From assembly GCF_018448885.1 (NCBI RefSeq), contig NZ_RCWB01000001.1, forward strand, positions 1 through 64,000: a stretch of 64,000 bases of DNA. Direction: 5' to 3'. The position numbers and the translations under genes are program-made. This DNA comes from Photorhabdus caribbeanensis. GTDB taxonomy: Bacteria; Pseudomonadota; Gammaproteobacteria; Enterobacterales; Enterobacteriaceae. Positions within the stretch are counted from its first letter, which is position 1; every line of letters starts with the position of its first letter. Positions 25,987 through 35,715 of the stretch are shown piece by piece. The notes beneath the pieces are model-generated. The model did not search any database and had not been told where the DNA came from. It saw only the letters and a program-made list of their open reading frames with translations.

Positions 25987-26062
25987 TGTTCCTCCAAATT
26001 TGAGGTAGGTTGAGTTTATCTAGGTTGTCTATCCCTGTTTCACTGAGTTGTGGTTGGTCCAT
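25964..26062 (-). pseudogene. duplicated 5' end of sctI (32-codon vestige)
   Basis: An ATG at 26062 overlaps the yscH stop as TAATG and opens a frame beginning [19 protein letters not shown], which mirrors the real SctI start MDLPQISETLITSLDEL. It runs over the true sctI start in another frame and stops after 32 codons. This looks like a tandem duplication of about 76 bp, after which the downstream copy, with its own ribosome-binding site, took over as the start. Confidence 0.75.
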
Positions 26063-26628
26063 TATTCTTCCAAATCGAGTTTGTGTGAATTTCGTATCAG
26101 GTTATCCACCATACCGTTACGGGGGATCAGTGTTTTCAATTCTTGCCGGATAAGGTCGCTCAGGTACTCATTGCCAGGCATAGGTTCAATCTTGCCAAGT
26201 ATCTTGAGAAGCACCGTCTCCTGTTGTCGACCTGTGGGGGCAAATTCACGAACAATCTTTCTAAGTTCTGGCATATCCAGCGATGGATTAACAGGTAATG
26301 TCAAACCGCCAAACTGCGACCATAGCTGCTCTTGTACCGGAGCGATCAGCTTGTCTTCTAACTGAGCACGCTGGACGGGCTGTTTATCAGACGATAAAGC
26401 CTGATACCACTGCCATGTCACTTTGCGCTGTATCGCTGGATCAAAATCGCCTAAAACATTTTCCAACGATTCTCCCTGTAGCCAGCGTTGTTGGCGCTCT
26501 TTCAGCATTTGCTGATCCGGCGTGGTTTCCAGTGCTTGCTCAAAGCTGTGCTGGTGCCTGGAACTAACCGAAGGTTGTACCTTTGATGGCGACACGATGT
26601 TATGGGATGGTCCTTCAATCCTATCCAT
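26062..26628 (-). CDS. yscH: T3SS early secreted protein YscH (YopR family)
   Basis: About 188 residues if started at 26628, close to YopR (165). The frame is open to an ATG at 26682, which would overlap yscG more. The C-terminal half matches Yop[57 protein letters not shown]. YopR is secreted early and influences needle polymerisation. Overlaps the yscG stop and ends TAATG with the sctI vestige. Confidence 0.88.
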   Translation of the reverse strand: MDRIEGPSHNIVSPSKVQPSVSSRHQHSFEQALETTPDQQMLKERQQRWLQGESLENVLGDFDPAIQRKVTWQWYQALSSDKQPVQRAQLEDKLIAPVQEQLWSQFGGLTLPVNPSLDMPELRKIVREFAPTGRQQETVLLKILGKIEPMPGNEYLSDLIRQELKTLIPRNGMVDNLIRNSHKLDLEE

Positions 26629-26974
26629 GAGCCAGTTGTTCCCGCATGCCGTCAACGAAGGAGAGCAATTGTGGATCATCACTGCTAGCCATTCGCGTCA
26701 GTCTCTGCTCCAGGGCTGATGCCAGTCCCAGACGCCACTCACACAACGCTAACCAAGGTTCCAGATTAGGCCAGGGAAGATTCCGGCCAAAATCCAGAGC
26801 CTGTTGATATTGGCCTTGGTTCGTTAAAGAAGAGAGCCGAATCAGGTTTGCGGCTTCTTGCCCTTCCTCGCTTGACATCAGCCAGTCGGCAATAATATTA
26901 GCTTCGTCATGGCAGTGATGGCCGCTTCCAACCAGAGCAATATCGGCCAGTAGTCCTTTGAGTGAACGTGTCAT
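26621..26974 (-). CDS. yscG: T3SS needle chaperone YscG
   Basis: 117 residues from ATG 26974 (the frame is open to 27058, but the family length is about 115). TPR-like helical protein ([42 protein letters not shown]). With YscE it holds the needle subunit SctF as a soluble heterotrimer before export. It follows sctF directly; yscE-sctF-yscG is the conserved order. Confidence 0.92.
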   Translation of the reverse strand: MTRSLKGLLADIALVGSGHHCHDEANIIADWLMSSEEGQEAANLIRLSSLTNQGQYQQALDFGRNLPWPNLEPWLALCEWRLGLASALEQRLTRMASSDDPQLLSFVDGMREQLAHG

Positions 26975-26976
26975 GA

Positions 26977-27231
26977 TTAGATCTTCTGTAATATACCCTG
27001 CATCAGGTCTTTCATGGACCGGGTGACAGTAGAGTTGATGTTGTAGATTACCGACCATTTGTTGATTTTGTGTTGTAAATCAGCTAGCAAAGCGGGGTTA
27101 TCAGGCCCGTCTTTGAGGGCGGTAATGGCGGCACTGACGTCTGTTTCGGCTTCATTGGCTTTTCCACTCAATTGAGCTGCAACCCTATCGAGGGTATTAG
27201 CGTCCTTTGCGGAAGTAAAAATTTGGGCCAT
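26977..27231 (-). CDS. sctF: T3SS needle subunit SctF (YscF)
   Basis: 84 residues from ATG 27231 ([10 protein letters not shown]), the usual needle-protein length; the frame upstream of that overlaps yscE and has no counterpart. The C-terminal half is nearly identical to Ysc[40 protein letters not shown]. It polymerises into the hollow needle. Located between its two chaperone genes. Confidence 0.97.
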   Translation of the reverse strand: MAQIFTSAKDANTLDRVAAQLSGKANEAETDVSAAITALKDGPDNPALLADLQHKINKWSVIYNINSTVTRSMKDLMQGILQKI

Positions 27232-27436
27232 GATGGTCTCCTTCTGTTGTGTTAAGTATTGTGATTGCGGCTTGGATGGCATCAGCCTCCAGTTGCCATT
27301 GTTGGTATTCTTGTACCGAACCGCCACGTCTCAGGCGTTGTTTGATATCGTTCAGCGCCTGAGAGAGGCGGAGTTGCATTTCGTTGACATAAGTGGGATC
27401 AGCACCAAACAGTCGTGCTTCCAGGGATGTCATCAT
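27197..27436 (-). CDS. yscE: T3SS needle chaperone YscE
   Basis: 79 residues, two helices: a MRLSQALNDIKQRL-like first helix and EYQQWQLEADAIQAAITIL, matching YscE around RGG...YQ.WQ.E..A...AI.I. Partner of YscG in holding SctF. Starts ATGA-coupled to the sctD stop (27433-27436), and its end overlaps the first codons of sctF by 35 bp. The tail is about 13 residues longer than in Yersinia. Confidence 0.9.
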   Translation of the reverse strand: MMTSLEARLFGADPTYVNEMQLRLSQALNDIKQRLRRGGSVQEYQQWQLEADAIQAAITILNTTEGDHHGPNFYFRKGR

Positions 27437-28704
27437 AAAGCCGGGCTCCTGTTAAGTTTGATAATAAATTGCTGCTCGCCCTTGGTAATAACAATCGCAT
27501 CTTGACGGATGGCCTCGATTCTCAAACCATTTTCTGTGGTTGCTCCGACGGGGTAACGCAGGTTGTTTTTGAGTACTACATAGGGTACACGCCCGAGGGA
27601 AACTGCCCGGACGTCGAAATTGAGTTCATCATTGCGGGTGAGCCGCTTATTGTTCAGTAATACCAGTGCCGGCCGGTTGCCGAACTCTTGCTTAAATACT
27701 TGCTGTAAGCGGTAGAAGTTATGAGTTTGGTGATCGTCCAGTTGACCTGTGAACTCAATACGATCGTTTTTATCCTTGTAAGTCAGCGTGTCGGGTAAAT
27801 CATGTTTAGCCAATAACATGTCTAGTCGCTTGAGATGGCTACCTGTGAACTTCGTCTTGTTTTCTATGCCCAGTAAGCCTGGAACATCACGTTTGAGTAG
27901 TGATTCAATATCGTTCCATTGCTGGCTGGTATCAGTGACTTCTCCCATAAGGCGGACCCAACCGGGTTGTTTACTATTACTGCTCTGAACTTGGGTATAA
28001 CCCAGTTTTTGTAAAATGAAATCCACTCCCTGACGTAGCTCTTCCATAGTGCGTAACTCCAGCCGATAACTAAGAGAGTGGGCATCAAGATACTGTTGCA
28101 GCGCTAGCCGTTGTTGATTGAGGTTCACATAACCTTTGAGCAACAGCGGCCCGTGATCGGGCATCATTTGTACACTCACTTGGCGATAAGCTGAATCGTC
28201 ATTGAGAAAACGGCGTAGTTCTTGCTCGGCAATGCTATTGGACATGTTGCTCCTTTGCCATCCTTCATGTCCAAGCAGAACGAGAAGACCAAGTGCCAGC
28301 ACCAGACAAAGTATCAACATCCCGCCCGCTACCCAGCTACGATTTTGGCGGGCAGGGCGCGGGTGTGGCGTGACCGCCGGTTCAGCGAGTTGGTTTGGGA
28401 ATGCATGTTGCTGGTAACAAAAGGCCCACAATAACGGACCTGCCTCCTGACGGGCCAGTGCTTGCAATGTGGCGCCCGATGATAGCGGTTCGCCATTCTG
28501 ACTTGGTGCGACTTCACCGGCCCATTCCAACAGGCGGATTGAGTCTGGTTCGACTTCTAAGATCAGGTGCACAGGAGCAACACCTTCATCCACCAGAACG
28601 ATGTCTGCCTGTAGGGGGTCTGAGCCGATGACTAAACGTCCTTCAGCTAAATTAACCTCAATACTTTTATTCAGTCCGCGGTAAAAGCGAATTTTCCAAC
28701 TCAT
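27433..28704 (-). CDS. sctD: T3SS inner-membrane ring protein SctD (YscD)
   Basis: 423 residues, family length. N-terminal cytoplasmic FHA-like domain (1-120), one transmembrane helix (about 127-147, [19 protein letters not shown]), and a periplasmic part with BON-like ring-building domains. Forms the outer of the two inner-membrane rings and holds the sorting platform. ATGA overlap with sctC upstream and yscE downstream. Confidence 0.95.
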   Translation of the reverse strand: MSWKIRFYRGLNKSIEVNLAEGRLVIGSDPLQADIVLVDEGVAPVHLILEVEPDSIRLLEWAGEVAPSQNGEPLSSGATLQALARQEAGPLLWAFCYQQHAFPNQLAEPAVTPHPRPARQNRSWVAGGMLILCLVLALGLLVLLGHEGWQRSNMSNSIAEQELRRFLNDDSAYRQVSVQMMPDHGPLLLKGYVNLNQQRLALQQYLDAHSLSYRLELRTMEELRQGVDFILQKLGYTQVQSSNSKQPGWVRLMGEVTDTSQQWNDIESLLKRDVPGLLGIENKTKFTGSHLKRLDMLLAKHDLPDTLTYKDKNDRIEFTGQLDDHQTHNFYRLQQVFKQEFGNRPALVLLNNKRLTRNDELNFDVRAVSLGRVPYVVLKNNLRYPVGATTENGLRIEAIRQDAIVITKGEQQFIIKLNRSPAL

Positions 28705-30551
28705 CTGTTCGCCTTATTTTGCACACGAACACACCAGGTCTCCTTAAGTGAACATTGCTGTTCAATGACTCGCCATCCATAAGTGTTACCCATTCGGCAG
28801 GAGGTTAGAAATGAGCTTTTTCCCGCTTGCCGTAATGTTTCTTGTACTTGACGGGCCGAGGATAGCGGTTGGCATTGTGCGCTACTCAGTACTTTACCCA
28901 GAGCAATACTCTGATTAGAGATATCGTGTGTCGCCAGTAACCCTGAGCGTAGATCTTGTCCGTTACCAAGGGCCAGATAATGGGCTATCCCACTGTCGAT
29001 CAGGCGTGGTTCAATAATGAATAGCCGTACTGAGCGACGAACTTGCTCACTGGTATTGCGGAACAAGACACCCAAGTAGGGAATGTCGCCTAAAAATGGT
29101 ACCTTGCGTGTTATTTGACTCATTTCGTCGCGGTAGATACCGCCGATCAGCAGACTTTGCCCATGCCCAACTCTGGCAACGGTATCAACAACGGTTCGGC
29201 TGATAGTTGGGATGCCATCCCGGCCTGAGCTATTAGGTTTCTGATTACCATCTTCAATGTGCAGGTCTAAACTGATCTCGGAGGTGTTTCCTAATTGGAT
29301 GACTCTAGGGGTCATGCGTAGCATAGTGCCATAGGTAAGGCTTTTTAGCTCGGCAACACGTTCACCATTAACTTTCACGTAATAGGTTTCATTGTTGTCA
29401 ATGACCGCTTGAGTATTCTCTTGCGTTAAAAGTGTAGGGCGGGAAACCACCTGAGCGCTGCCTTTACTCTCAAGCAAAGTTATTTTGGCTAGCAGGTAAT
29501 CCAGGCCACGGCGATCGACTAAGCTACCTAATGCTGCTGAGCCGAGGCTTTCTCCTTTTCCTTTGCCCTCATTTTTTTCCCCGGCGGAAGTTGTAATATC
29601 GATAATGTGACGAGGCCCGGTGTTGATACCGACTTGCCAGTCGACGCCCAGTTCTGAAAGGTTATCTGCGTTGATGTCGACGATAGAAAGTGCGACTTCA
29701 ATACGGGCAGAGGGTTTGTCCAGTATGTTGATCAAATGGGCGTACATGGGCATCCTTTCTGGATTGTCCCGTACAATGATGGCATTTAGGGAGGGTTCTG
29801 CCTGTACGACAGCACGGGTTGAGTGGTTTCCTCCCGTAGATGATGACATCTCACCTGTGACTGCGGTTATATTGGCATCACTGAGCAATCGGGAGAGAAT
29901 AGTGGCTATGCCTGGTGCCTCAATACTGGTATCACGATATTGGATCTTGCGATCGACCACTGAGGCGTATTTGAGTGGAAAAATTTCCACTGTTAAGGCG
30001 CCGGTTTTTTCGCTACGCAGCAAAGATTGTTGTTCCAGTGCAGATGCAGTTTGATCAACCAGTTCGAGATAACGGGGAGGACCAGATACGTAAACCAGTT
30101 GGTTGCTTGGATCTGGACGCCAGCCAAAGCGTGGTTCCCAAATGCCTGAACGTTTTAGGGCTTGCTGTAGCTCGGTTGCGTTGGTTTGTTCAAGCTTAAG
30201 CAGGCGCGATTGTATTTCGCTGTTTTTGAATACATACAGCACACTCCCGTCGTAGTACCAGACCAGATTATAGAGAGAGGATAAATGTTGCAGGAATTCC
30301 TGAGGAGTGTCCTGCTCAAAATGGCCGTTAACTTGATCGGTCACTTTGTCACTGACAACCACTGAGGCTTCATAGTTAGCGCCGAAATTAACCAGTACGT
30401 CCCGCAAGCTTTCTCCTTTTGCCAAATAACTATAAGGCGTAGGAAACCAATCTAGATCTTGGCTATAAGCAGAAGGGATCGTCACACCGCTGATGCTCAA
30501 CGACAACAGTAGGGAACGGCATAGCCGTTGGAACTGTTTCATGGTTGCCAT
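28701..30551 (-). CDS. sctC: T3SS outer-membrane secretin SctC (YscC)
   Basis: About 616 residues. Signal peptide ([20 protein letters not shown]...AYS), N0/N1/N3 domains ([79 protein letters not shown]), and the secretin core ending [15 protein letters not shown]. Forms the outer-membrane channel; the pilotin-like ExsB is encoded at 52437. The start is uncertain: 30551 has CAGG at a proper distance, whereas 30542 would be ATGA-coupled to yscB. Confidence 0.96.
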   Translation of the reverse strand: MATMKQFQRLCRSLLLSLSISGVTIPSAYSQDLDWFPTPYSYLAKGESLRDVLVNFGANYEASVVVSDKVTDQVNGHFEQDTPQEFLQHLSSLYNLVWYYDGSVLYVFKNSEIQSRLLKLEQTNATELQQALKRSGIWEPRFGWRPDPSNQLVYVSGPPRYLELVDQTASALEQQSLLRSEKTGALTVEIFPLKYASVVDRKIQYRDTSIEAPGIATILSRLLSDANITAVTGEMSSSTGGNHSTRAVVQAEPSLNAIIVRDNPERMPMYAHLINILDKPSARIEVALSIVDINADNLSELGVDWQVGINTGPRHIIDITTSAGEKNEGKGKGESLGSAALGSLVDRRGLDYLLAKITLLESKGSAQVVSRPTLLTQENTQAVIDNNETYYVKVNGERVAELKSLTYGTMLRMTPRVIQLGNTSEISLDLHIEDGNQKPNSSGRDGIPTISRTVVDTVARVGHGQSLLIGGIYRDEMSQITRKVPFLGDIPYLGVLFRNTSEQVRRSVRLFIIEPRLIDSGIAHYLALGNGQDLRSGLLATHDISNQSIALGKVLSSAQCQPLSSARQVQETLRQAGKSSFLTSCRMGNTYGWRVIEQQCSLKETWCVRVQNKANR

Positions 30552-30961
30552 ATTACCTGTTTCCATTGGGGGGAGGATTGGGTTTCTGACAATAAAGCCA
30601 TAACTTGTTCCAGTAGATCGACGTGCATGGTTAGCATCTGTTCCAGTATTTGGGCATCCAAACTATTAAAGTTAAGACGTGCCTCCAGAATAAGATTCTC
30701 TGATTCATCCAAGGTCAGTGCGTGGGGTGCATGGCGTCCCCAACGCGTAACCTGTTGTAATAGTGTTTTCAGTAACTCTGCGCCTGACGGATCTTTTGGG
30801 TTATGGCGCCAGCTGAGCGGGCTGGATAACACAAGTTCAGTTCCCTGTTGGCGAAGAAACAGGTTGTAGTTATCAATGTGCAAATGGTAATGCCCTTGTC
30901 TGTCGGAAACGAAAGGCTTCTGGCCCAAGCGACTGGCCAAATGATTGAGTAGAGTTTGCAT
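30539..30961 (-). CDS. yscB: T3SS chaperone YscB (SycN partner)
   Basis: 140 residues from ATG 30961 ([20 protein letters not shown]), preceded by AGAGGAAA; an in-frame upstream extension is ignored. Matches Ysc[42 protein letters not shown]. YscB pairs with SycN to bind the gatekeeper YopN/SctW. It sits directly before sctC, as in Yersinia and Pseudomonas. Confidence 0.92.
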   Translation of the reverse strand: MQTLLNHLASRLGQKPFVSDRQGHYHLHIDNYNLFLRQQGTELVLSSPLSWRHNPKDPSGAELLKTLLQQVTRWGRHAPHALTLDESENLILEARLNFNSLDAQILEQMLTMHVDLLEQVMALLSETQSSPQWKQVIWQP

Positions 30962-30975
30962 GTTTCCTCTAATAA

Positions 30976-31812
30976 TTAGGTCGTCGTCAATTGCCAATAA
31001 AAACTGTCTTGTGGCAGACACAGAACACGGGCACAAAGCCATTTTTGTAAGTGAATGGCCGACTCGTTGTCATGCTCTAAAGCGGTTAACCACGTCCAAC
31101 AGGATGACAATGCTTCGGGAACCGGTGTAAAAGCGGTTAGATCGCCGCCAGCTTGGAGTGCGTCCAACCCGGTAAACCAGTTGGGCCATGCTTCGCGAGC
31201 TTGGGTTTCCGTTGTCAACAGCAGCTTTTCTAATAGTTGCTTGCGTTGGTTAAGCGCTGTTTGCAAAGATATAACCTCTTGATGTTGTTGTTCCCGGCAT
31301 TGAGATGAGACGCTTTCTGCTTGCTGCCAAAAATGCGCTTTAGCACACAGTTGCCGTTCTTGAATCTGTAACTGTTCAAATTCAGTGAACCAGAAATTTA
31401 TCTCTGGTTCTAACAAACGGAGCCACCAGTCAAATAGCGGCTGCAATACCCAGTGCTGTAAAAGATGCTTGTCAGCCAGGTTTATGCGGTCCCCCAATAC
31501 CTTATTCCAATCACATTCCGGTTTTGCCGCCGCTCTAATGAGCTGTTGTAGGTCATCACGCCGTAAAGCTTGCCCGCAATTTAACCGTCTACGAAACCAG
31601 GCGGATTTCATCAGGCTTTCCAGCAGATGCCTGGGTAGCAAGCGTTGTAATAAAATAAACTGTTGGCTATTAATAATGTCTCTATTCTGATACTGAATAG
31701 CCGATGATTTTCCGAGTAACTGATCCCGGCGTGGAATTCCCGACTGCATGACAGAGATCTTGCGGCCGAGAAACATGCTGGTTCGAGTCTGAATATGGTC
31801 TTGCTGGCTCAT
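30976..31812 (-). CDS. exsD: ExsD, anti-activator of ExsA
   Basis: 278 residues, full-length similarity to P. aeruginosa ExsD (276): MFLGRKISVMQSG, IISAR-like IINSQQFILLQRLLPRHLLE, DRINLADKHLLQHWVLQPLFDWW, AWPNWFTGLDALQAGGDLTAF.P.PE.L, and the ending LPQDSFYWQ. In Pseudomonas it sequesters ExsA until ExsC binds it. First gene of the exsD-yscB-sctC...sctL transcript, the same order as exsD-pscB-L, and driven by the ExsA box at 31895-31919. Confidence 0.95.
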   Translation of the reverse strand: MSQQDHIQTRTSMFLGRKISVMQSGIPRRDQLLGKSSAIQYQNRDIINSQQFILLQRLLPRHLLESLMKSAWFRRRLNCGQALRRDDLQQLIRAAAKPECDWNKVLGDRINLADKHLLQHWVLQPLFDWWLRLLEPEINFWFTEFEQLQIQERQLCAKAHFWQQAESVSSQCREQQHQEVISLQTALNQRKQLLEKLLLTTETQAREAWPNWFTGLDALQAGGDLTAFTPVPEALSSCWTWLTALEHDNESAIHLQKWLCARVLCLPQDSFYWQLTTT

Positions 31813-31868
31813 GCTATGCTCATCTCTTGCTGCTAGTCACTCTTGTCGATTAAATTAGGAGTGGCCTT

Positions 31869-31919
31869 ATTTTATCTGTCAGGCCAATGGTTAACTTGTA
31901 AAAAACGTCAGATTATTTT
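31869..31919 (-). promoter_or_regulatory. ExsA-type promoter of the exsD-sctL operon
   Basis: Minus strand: A-tract AAAATAA, GAC (the GnC half-site) and TTACAAG covering 31895-31919, then 21 bp to a -10 TAAAAT (31869-31874). Compared with the ExsA consensus (A-tract, GnC, TGnnA, 21-22 bp, TAnnnT), only the G of TG deviates in the core. The transcription start would give a leader of about 50 nt before exsD. Confidence 0.82.
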
Positions 31920-31928
31920 AGCCCATCG

Positions 31929-32747
31929 TTACTCTTTGCCATACCTGGCTCGACTGGGTGTGCAATTAAAGCGTCTTCGATAGCTTTGAGTGAAGTAAGA
32001 TTGGCTGGAGAATCCAGCTTCCATTGAAATATCAACAATACTCATCTCGCTATTGAGTAGGAGTTGGTGTGCATAAAGAATGCGACGTTCACTGATCCAG
32101 GCGCGGGGTGATATTCCGTATACCGAACGGAACAACTCCTTGAAGGTGGTTAATCCCATACCAAATTCTTTAGCAAATTCACTGAGTTTCCACTCCTTAA
32201 GGTAGTGGTTTTCCATAAAACTTTGCAAACGTTCCACTTGGCGGTTGCTCAATTGTCGTAATACTGACATGAGTAAAGAACCTTGTTCTCCAAATGCCAT
32301 CAACAACAGCAATTCTTCTGTTCTGAGTTGACCTAACGCTGCGGGGTAATCATGTGCCAGTAGATCGACCAGGCCATTTATACTTTGAGATAACAGAGGC
32401 GATGAGGTAAATGCAATTAATTCGGGTGTTGGCATATTGTGCCGCTCGACCTCACTGAGCAGAGTACCAAAACGTTGCAGAAAACCGTGGAGAAAAGTGG
32501 TGCTCAGAGGCAACCAGAGTAGCTTACAGGTATCACTGCGTGTTTTTGCTGCATAACTGCCACGACGAACAAAAAGCAGTTCGTTGTGGGAGATATCGTA
32601 GGTATTGGTACTATCCTGCCATGTCATTTCACCTTCGAGCAGGATATATATCCCTTCTTGAGGATGTTCTATAACGTTAAAGGCAGGCATGCTACGCTGG
32701 AATAATGAGATATCCATTCCCTTCCCTGATGTTGTGATGCCGTTCAT
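31929..32747 (-). CDS. exsA: ExsA, AraC-family master activator of the T3SS
   Basis: 272 residues. The N-terminal ligand/partner domain (LLEGEMTWQD, HNELLFVRRGSYA) binds ExsD in Pseudomonas. The C-terminal double helix-turn-helix is almost identical to ExsA/LcrF: EWKLSEFAKEFGMGLTTFKELF, RAWISERRILYAHQLLLNSEMS, AGFSSQSYFTQSYRRRF. AGGAC lies 7 nt before the ATG at 32747. Unlike in Pseudomonas, it is not downstream of exsCEB, and I see no ExsA box in front of it, so it may not be autoregulated. Confidence 0.96.
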   Translation of the reverse strand: MNGITTSGKGMDISLFQRSMPAFNVIEHPQEGIYILLEGEMTWQDSTNTYDISHNELLFVRRGSYAAKTRSDTCKLLWLPLSTTFLHGFLQRFGTLLSEVERHNMPTPELIAFTSSPLLSQSINGLVDLLAHDYPAALGQLRTEELLLLMAFGEQGSLLMSVLRQLSNRQVERLQSFMENHYLKEWKLSEFAKEFGMGLTTFKELFRSVYGISPRAWISERRILYAHQLLLNSEMSIVDISMEAGFSSQSYFTQSYRRRFNCTPSRARYGKE

Positions 32748-33618
32748 TCTATTGTCCTGGATCTGTTGGTGTATGTCTTAAAAATACAAATCACATTATT
32801 ATTATTAATAGATATTTTCTTTAGTTTCGCTGTCTGAAATAGACAGAAAGAATAATTCACGTATTTAACCTGATGGTTAACTATAGCACCTTTTAATTAA
32901 AATGATTTTTGCTAGTGGGCCTATTTATGTTCCTTGGCTCAAATACTGTATTATTCTCACGGTTTATAAACACTTTCTAAACGAAGAGTGAAAAGTGATC
33001 ATTTTTTCACACGATAACGATTGCTTATAAATTTTGCACTCTTGGTTATAAACCGGACCTTTTGTCTTGACTGATATTGATAGTTATCTCCTTATTATTT
33101 AGGAAATCTATTGATTATTCATAATACGTTAGTAATTGTAATGAGTAATAGCTAGAGCAATATTAACGAATTAACAGGTATAGAAGCCAAGGCAAAGTGA
33201 AATCTAAATGGCTACGTGTAATATAAATCACTTAATAATAAATTCAATCTGGTTTCAACGATTTGATCAATCGATAAAAAGGGAGAATCAACCTAACTGA
33301 ATTGGATTGTTTATTATAATATTGTTTAAGGAATGTTGGGTTATTAGCAGTAATTTTTATTTATATTAAATTTGTTGTTATTATGTAATTGAATGGTAAT
33401 AATTAAGAAGCGAATCTGAATTATATTTCGTTTATATTGAGCATTGGCGAAATGCTTTAAATGCCAATGCTCAATTCATATATGCAGTTTGACTGTCAAA
33501 AAACGCTGTTTGAGGACAGGCTTGTCAACGCAAAGCAGAAGTGGCATCAGAGCGGATCATCCAGAATGATTGCTCAGAACAGCCTCTGCCCGTTCAGATC
33601 ACTTTGAAAACCACTGTA
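32748..33618. other. gene-free stretch between exsA and the LysR gene
   Basis: AT-rich. It holds the exsA promoter region, where a small inverted repeat TGTCT/AGACA lies near 32830-32846, and a strong palindrome at 33436-33475. From about 33480 the composition becomes more GC-rich, as in the LysR/GNAT block that follows. Confidence 0.5.
33436..33475. repeat. perfect 13-bp inverted repeat with 14-bp spacer
   Basis: ATTGAGCATTGGC (33436-33448) and GCCAATGCTCAAT (33463-33475) are exact complements. It could be a terminator for the minus-strand LysR gene, a protein-binding site, or the scar edge of the inserted block. No U-tract follows on either side. Confidence 0.8.
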
Positions 33619-34647
33619 TTAACTGGCTGTAAACGCTCCGCCAGCAGATAGATCTGGAAGATACAGAAGATTTGAGCACTGATTTACGTCAGGGGCTTGA
33701 TCGATTGCATTCGTTGGCATAACCGGCATTTCAGGATTGCATATCGTCATAATTTGCTCCCTCATCCATAAATGCCCTGGAGAGTTGCATAACGCAGGGC
33801 TGTAGTAGGCCTTTAGTATGTACTGCGGCGTGGGGAATGGGGGAGCAAAAACAATCAGATCTTTCATATCAAAGACGGAAGATATTCCCCTTTTGGGCAG
33901 GGTAATAACCAGATCGGTGTGAGAGACAATGAATGGGGCGATCATCAGGCTGGGCAGCTCCACCATGATGCGGCGTCTGACTTGCTGACTTTCCAGATAG
34001 CAATCGATAACACCTCGTGACTCAAGCCACGGGCGCACCACAACGTGCCCGGCGTTAAGATACATCTCTTGTGTGAGCGTTTCTTTGATATCAGGGTGCC
34101 CTCGACGGGCGGCGACTACGTAATCGTCTGTAAAGCAGGTAATCGCTTCTATGCCCCGGCGGGGCATCTTTTGTTCCTCCTCAAACCCCAGTGCAAAATC
34201 CACTTTGCCGGATATAAGATCCTCGTCGGCATTAAAATCCCGTGAATAAATCAGCTTGATGGTGATGCCTGGGGACAGATGATTAACGCGTGATATCAGC
34301 GCCGGCAGGATGATGCCTGCGGTGTAATCTGTAGCCGCAAATGTAAATGTTTCCGTGCTTTTTTCTGGTTCAAAAACGTCTTGTTTGTGGAGGCAGGAAG
34401 AAAGACTACCCAGAGCGCCTGAAATCCTTGCGGCAATACTTTCTGCTTTTGCAGTCGGTACCATTCGTCCCCTGGCACGAACAAACAGGGGGTCTTCAAG
34501 AGAAACTCTAAGGCGATTCAGAGCATGGCTCAACGCCGAAGGGCTAAGGGCAACTTCACTGGCTGCGTCAGTTACGCTGCCGTGCCGGTACAAAGAATCG
34601 AAGACCAGCAGCAGATTAAGATCAAGCTTACGTAAAAGTGAGTGCAT
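33619..34647 (-). CDS. LysR-family transcriptional regulator
   Basis: 342 residues from ATG 34647 (MHSLLRKLDLNLLLVFDSLY); the frame is open further upstream, but the family starts here. The helix-turn-helix is clear (GSVTDAASEVALSPSALSHALNRLR, DPLFVRARGRMVPT), followed by a LysR substrate-binding domain (FTFAATDYTAGIILPAL...). About 25-30 extra residues at the C-terminus. It is divergent from the acetyltransferase at 34804, which it may control. Target and ligand unknown. More GC-rich than the T3SS genes on either side. Confidence 0.9.
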   Translation of the reverse strand: MHSLLRKLDLNLLLVFDSLYRHGSVTDAASEVALSPSALSHALNRLRVSLEDPLFVRARGRMVPTAKAESIAARISGALGSLSSCLHKQDVFEPEKSTETFTFAATDYTAGIILPALISRVNHLSPGITIKLIYSRDFNADEDLISGKVDFALGFEEEQKMPRRGIEAITCFTDDYVVAARRGHPDIKETLTQEMYLNAGHVVVRPWLESRGVIDCYLESQQVRRRIMVELPSLMIAPFIVSHTDLVITLPKRGISSVFDMKDLIVFAPPFPTPQYILKAYYSPALCNSPGHLWMREQIMTICNPEMPVMPTNAIDQAPDVNQCSNLLYLPDLSAGGAFTAS

Positions 34648-34803
34648 GGTTTTCAGTGTCTCCAGGAAAAGAGCGTAGCGTAAGTATCCAAGCATGAAAT
34701 ATTGAATGCAGAGTATGCATTTTAACATTGCAGAAAATGCAGCGTAAACATGCTATGAAAAAGGTACTATTCTGATTGAGATGATTTATGAAGAGGCAAA
34801 AGC

Positions 34804-35295
34804 ATGTTTAACCCAGTTTTCCGTCAGGCTACTCCCGCCGACGTTGATCGTTGCTATGAGATTGAAATTACTGCTTATGAAGGTGATGAAGCCGCTACAC
34901 GAGAAAAAATTGCTACCCGCATTGACCTTTACCCGGAAGGCTTCCTGTGCATGGAAAATGACGGTGAGGTCATCGGCTTTATCAATGCAGGTTGTGCCTG
35001 GGAAGTTGTTATGTCTGACGAAGAGTTCAAACAACTCGTGGGACACGATGCGGCTGCGCCAAACGCAGTAATTATGTCTGTTGTGGTTCACCCTGACTTC
35101 CAGGGTAAAGGCTATTCATCCTTGTTGATGCGCGAATTCGTGTCACATATGAAGTCTATGAATAAAGAGACGATTCATCTAATGTGCAAGGATCGCCATG
35201 TCGATCTGTATTCTCACTTTGGCTATCAGTACATCAAGCCGTCCACATCCGATCATGGTGGGATGGCCTGGCATGAAATGATGATGACCCTTTGA
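34804..35295 (+). CDS. GNAT-family N-acetyltransferase
   Basis: 163 residues, one GNAT domain: an N-terminal FRQATPADVDRCYEIE strand-helix, GEVIGFINAG, and the acetyl-CoA-binding motif A VVVHPDFQGKGYSSLLMREF (Q/R-x-x-G-x-G/S type), then YSHFGYQYIKPS. Substrate unknown. Divergently transcribed from the LysR gene with a 156-bp shared control region. Part of a block that separates exsA from the sctN-U operon. Confidence 0.9.
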   Translation: MFNPVFRQATPADVDRCYEIEITAYEGDEAATREKIATRIDLYPEGFLCMENDGEVIGFINAGCAWEVVMSDEEFKQLVGHDAAAPNAVIMSVVVHPDFQGKGYSSLLMREFVSHMKSMNKETIHLMCKDRHVDLYSHFGYQYIKPSTSDHGGMAWHEMMMTL

Positions 35296-35381
35296 TTTTT
35301 CCCAGGCAGGGGTTATATAGCCCCTGTAACTCTCTATTTTCGTTAATTTCAGGTCCGCATTACCGCAACATCTGACTAGAC

Positions 35382-35707
35382 GAACTGGCCGCATTTATGC
35401 CCGTTTCTGGCGCACTTGCACTTTAAACTGGTTTTCCGTAATGCCGGGTTGCTTTCTGCGGCAGCCGTGATGAATGCCGTCATTCTCACATCAGTTGTGT
35501 CTGCGGGTAATTCCGGGCTGTATGCCTCGACGCGCATGCTATTTAATCTGGCACATGAGGGGAAAGCGCCAGCCTTCTTTAATGCTCTTAATGCGTAACG
35601 GCGTTCCGCTGTTCGCTCTCCTGGCGACGGCGGTGGTTTAGCGTTATGCTTTTTGTCCTCTATGTTTGATAACGCCTCCGTATATATGTGGTTGCTTAAC
35701 ATGTTTG
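35382..35707 (+). pseudogene. broken lysine permease gene (lysP-like remnant)
   Basis: Four separate pieces of an amino-acid permease like LysP can be read in changing frames: ELAAFMPVSGA (from 35382), an RNAGLLSAAAVMNAVILTS...STRMLFNLAHEGKAPAFF stretch (35416-35590), RNGVPLFALLATAVV, and GLALCFLSSMFDNASVYMWLL (to about 35700). Large internal parts are deleted, and stops and frameshifts separate the rest. It abuts the stop of sctU. Confidence 0.85.
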
Positions 35708-35715
35708 AGGGCGGG

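Noticed and set aside
32748..33000. ExsA-dependent promoter for exsA
   Set aside because: No GnC-N6-TGnnA arrangement was found on the proper strand upstream of exsA.
35416..35598. 60-residue intact small membrane protein
   Set aside because: It is the middle piece of a broken lysP whose other pieces lie in other frames on both sides.
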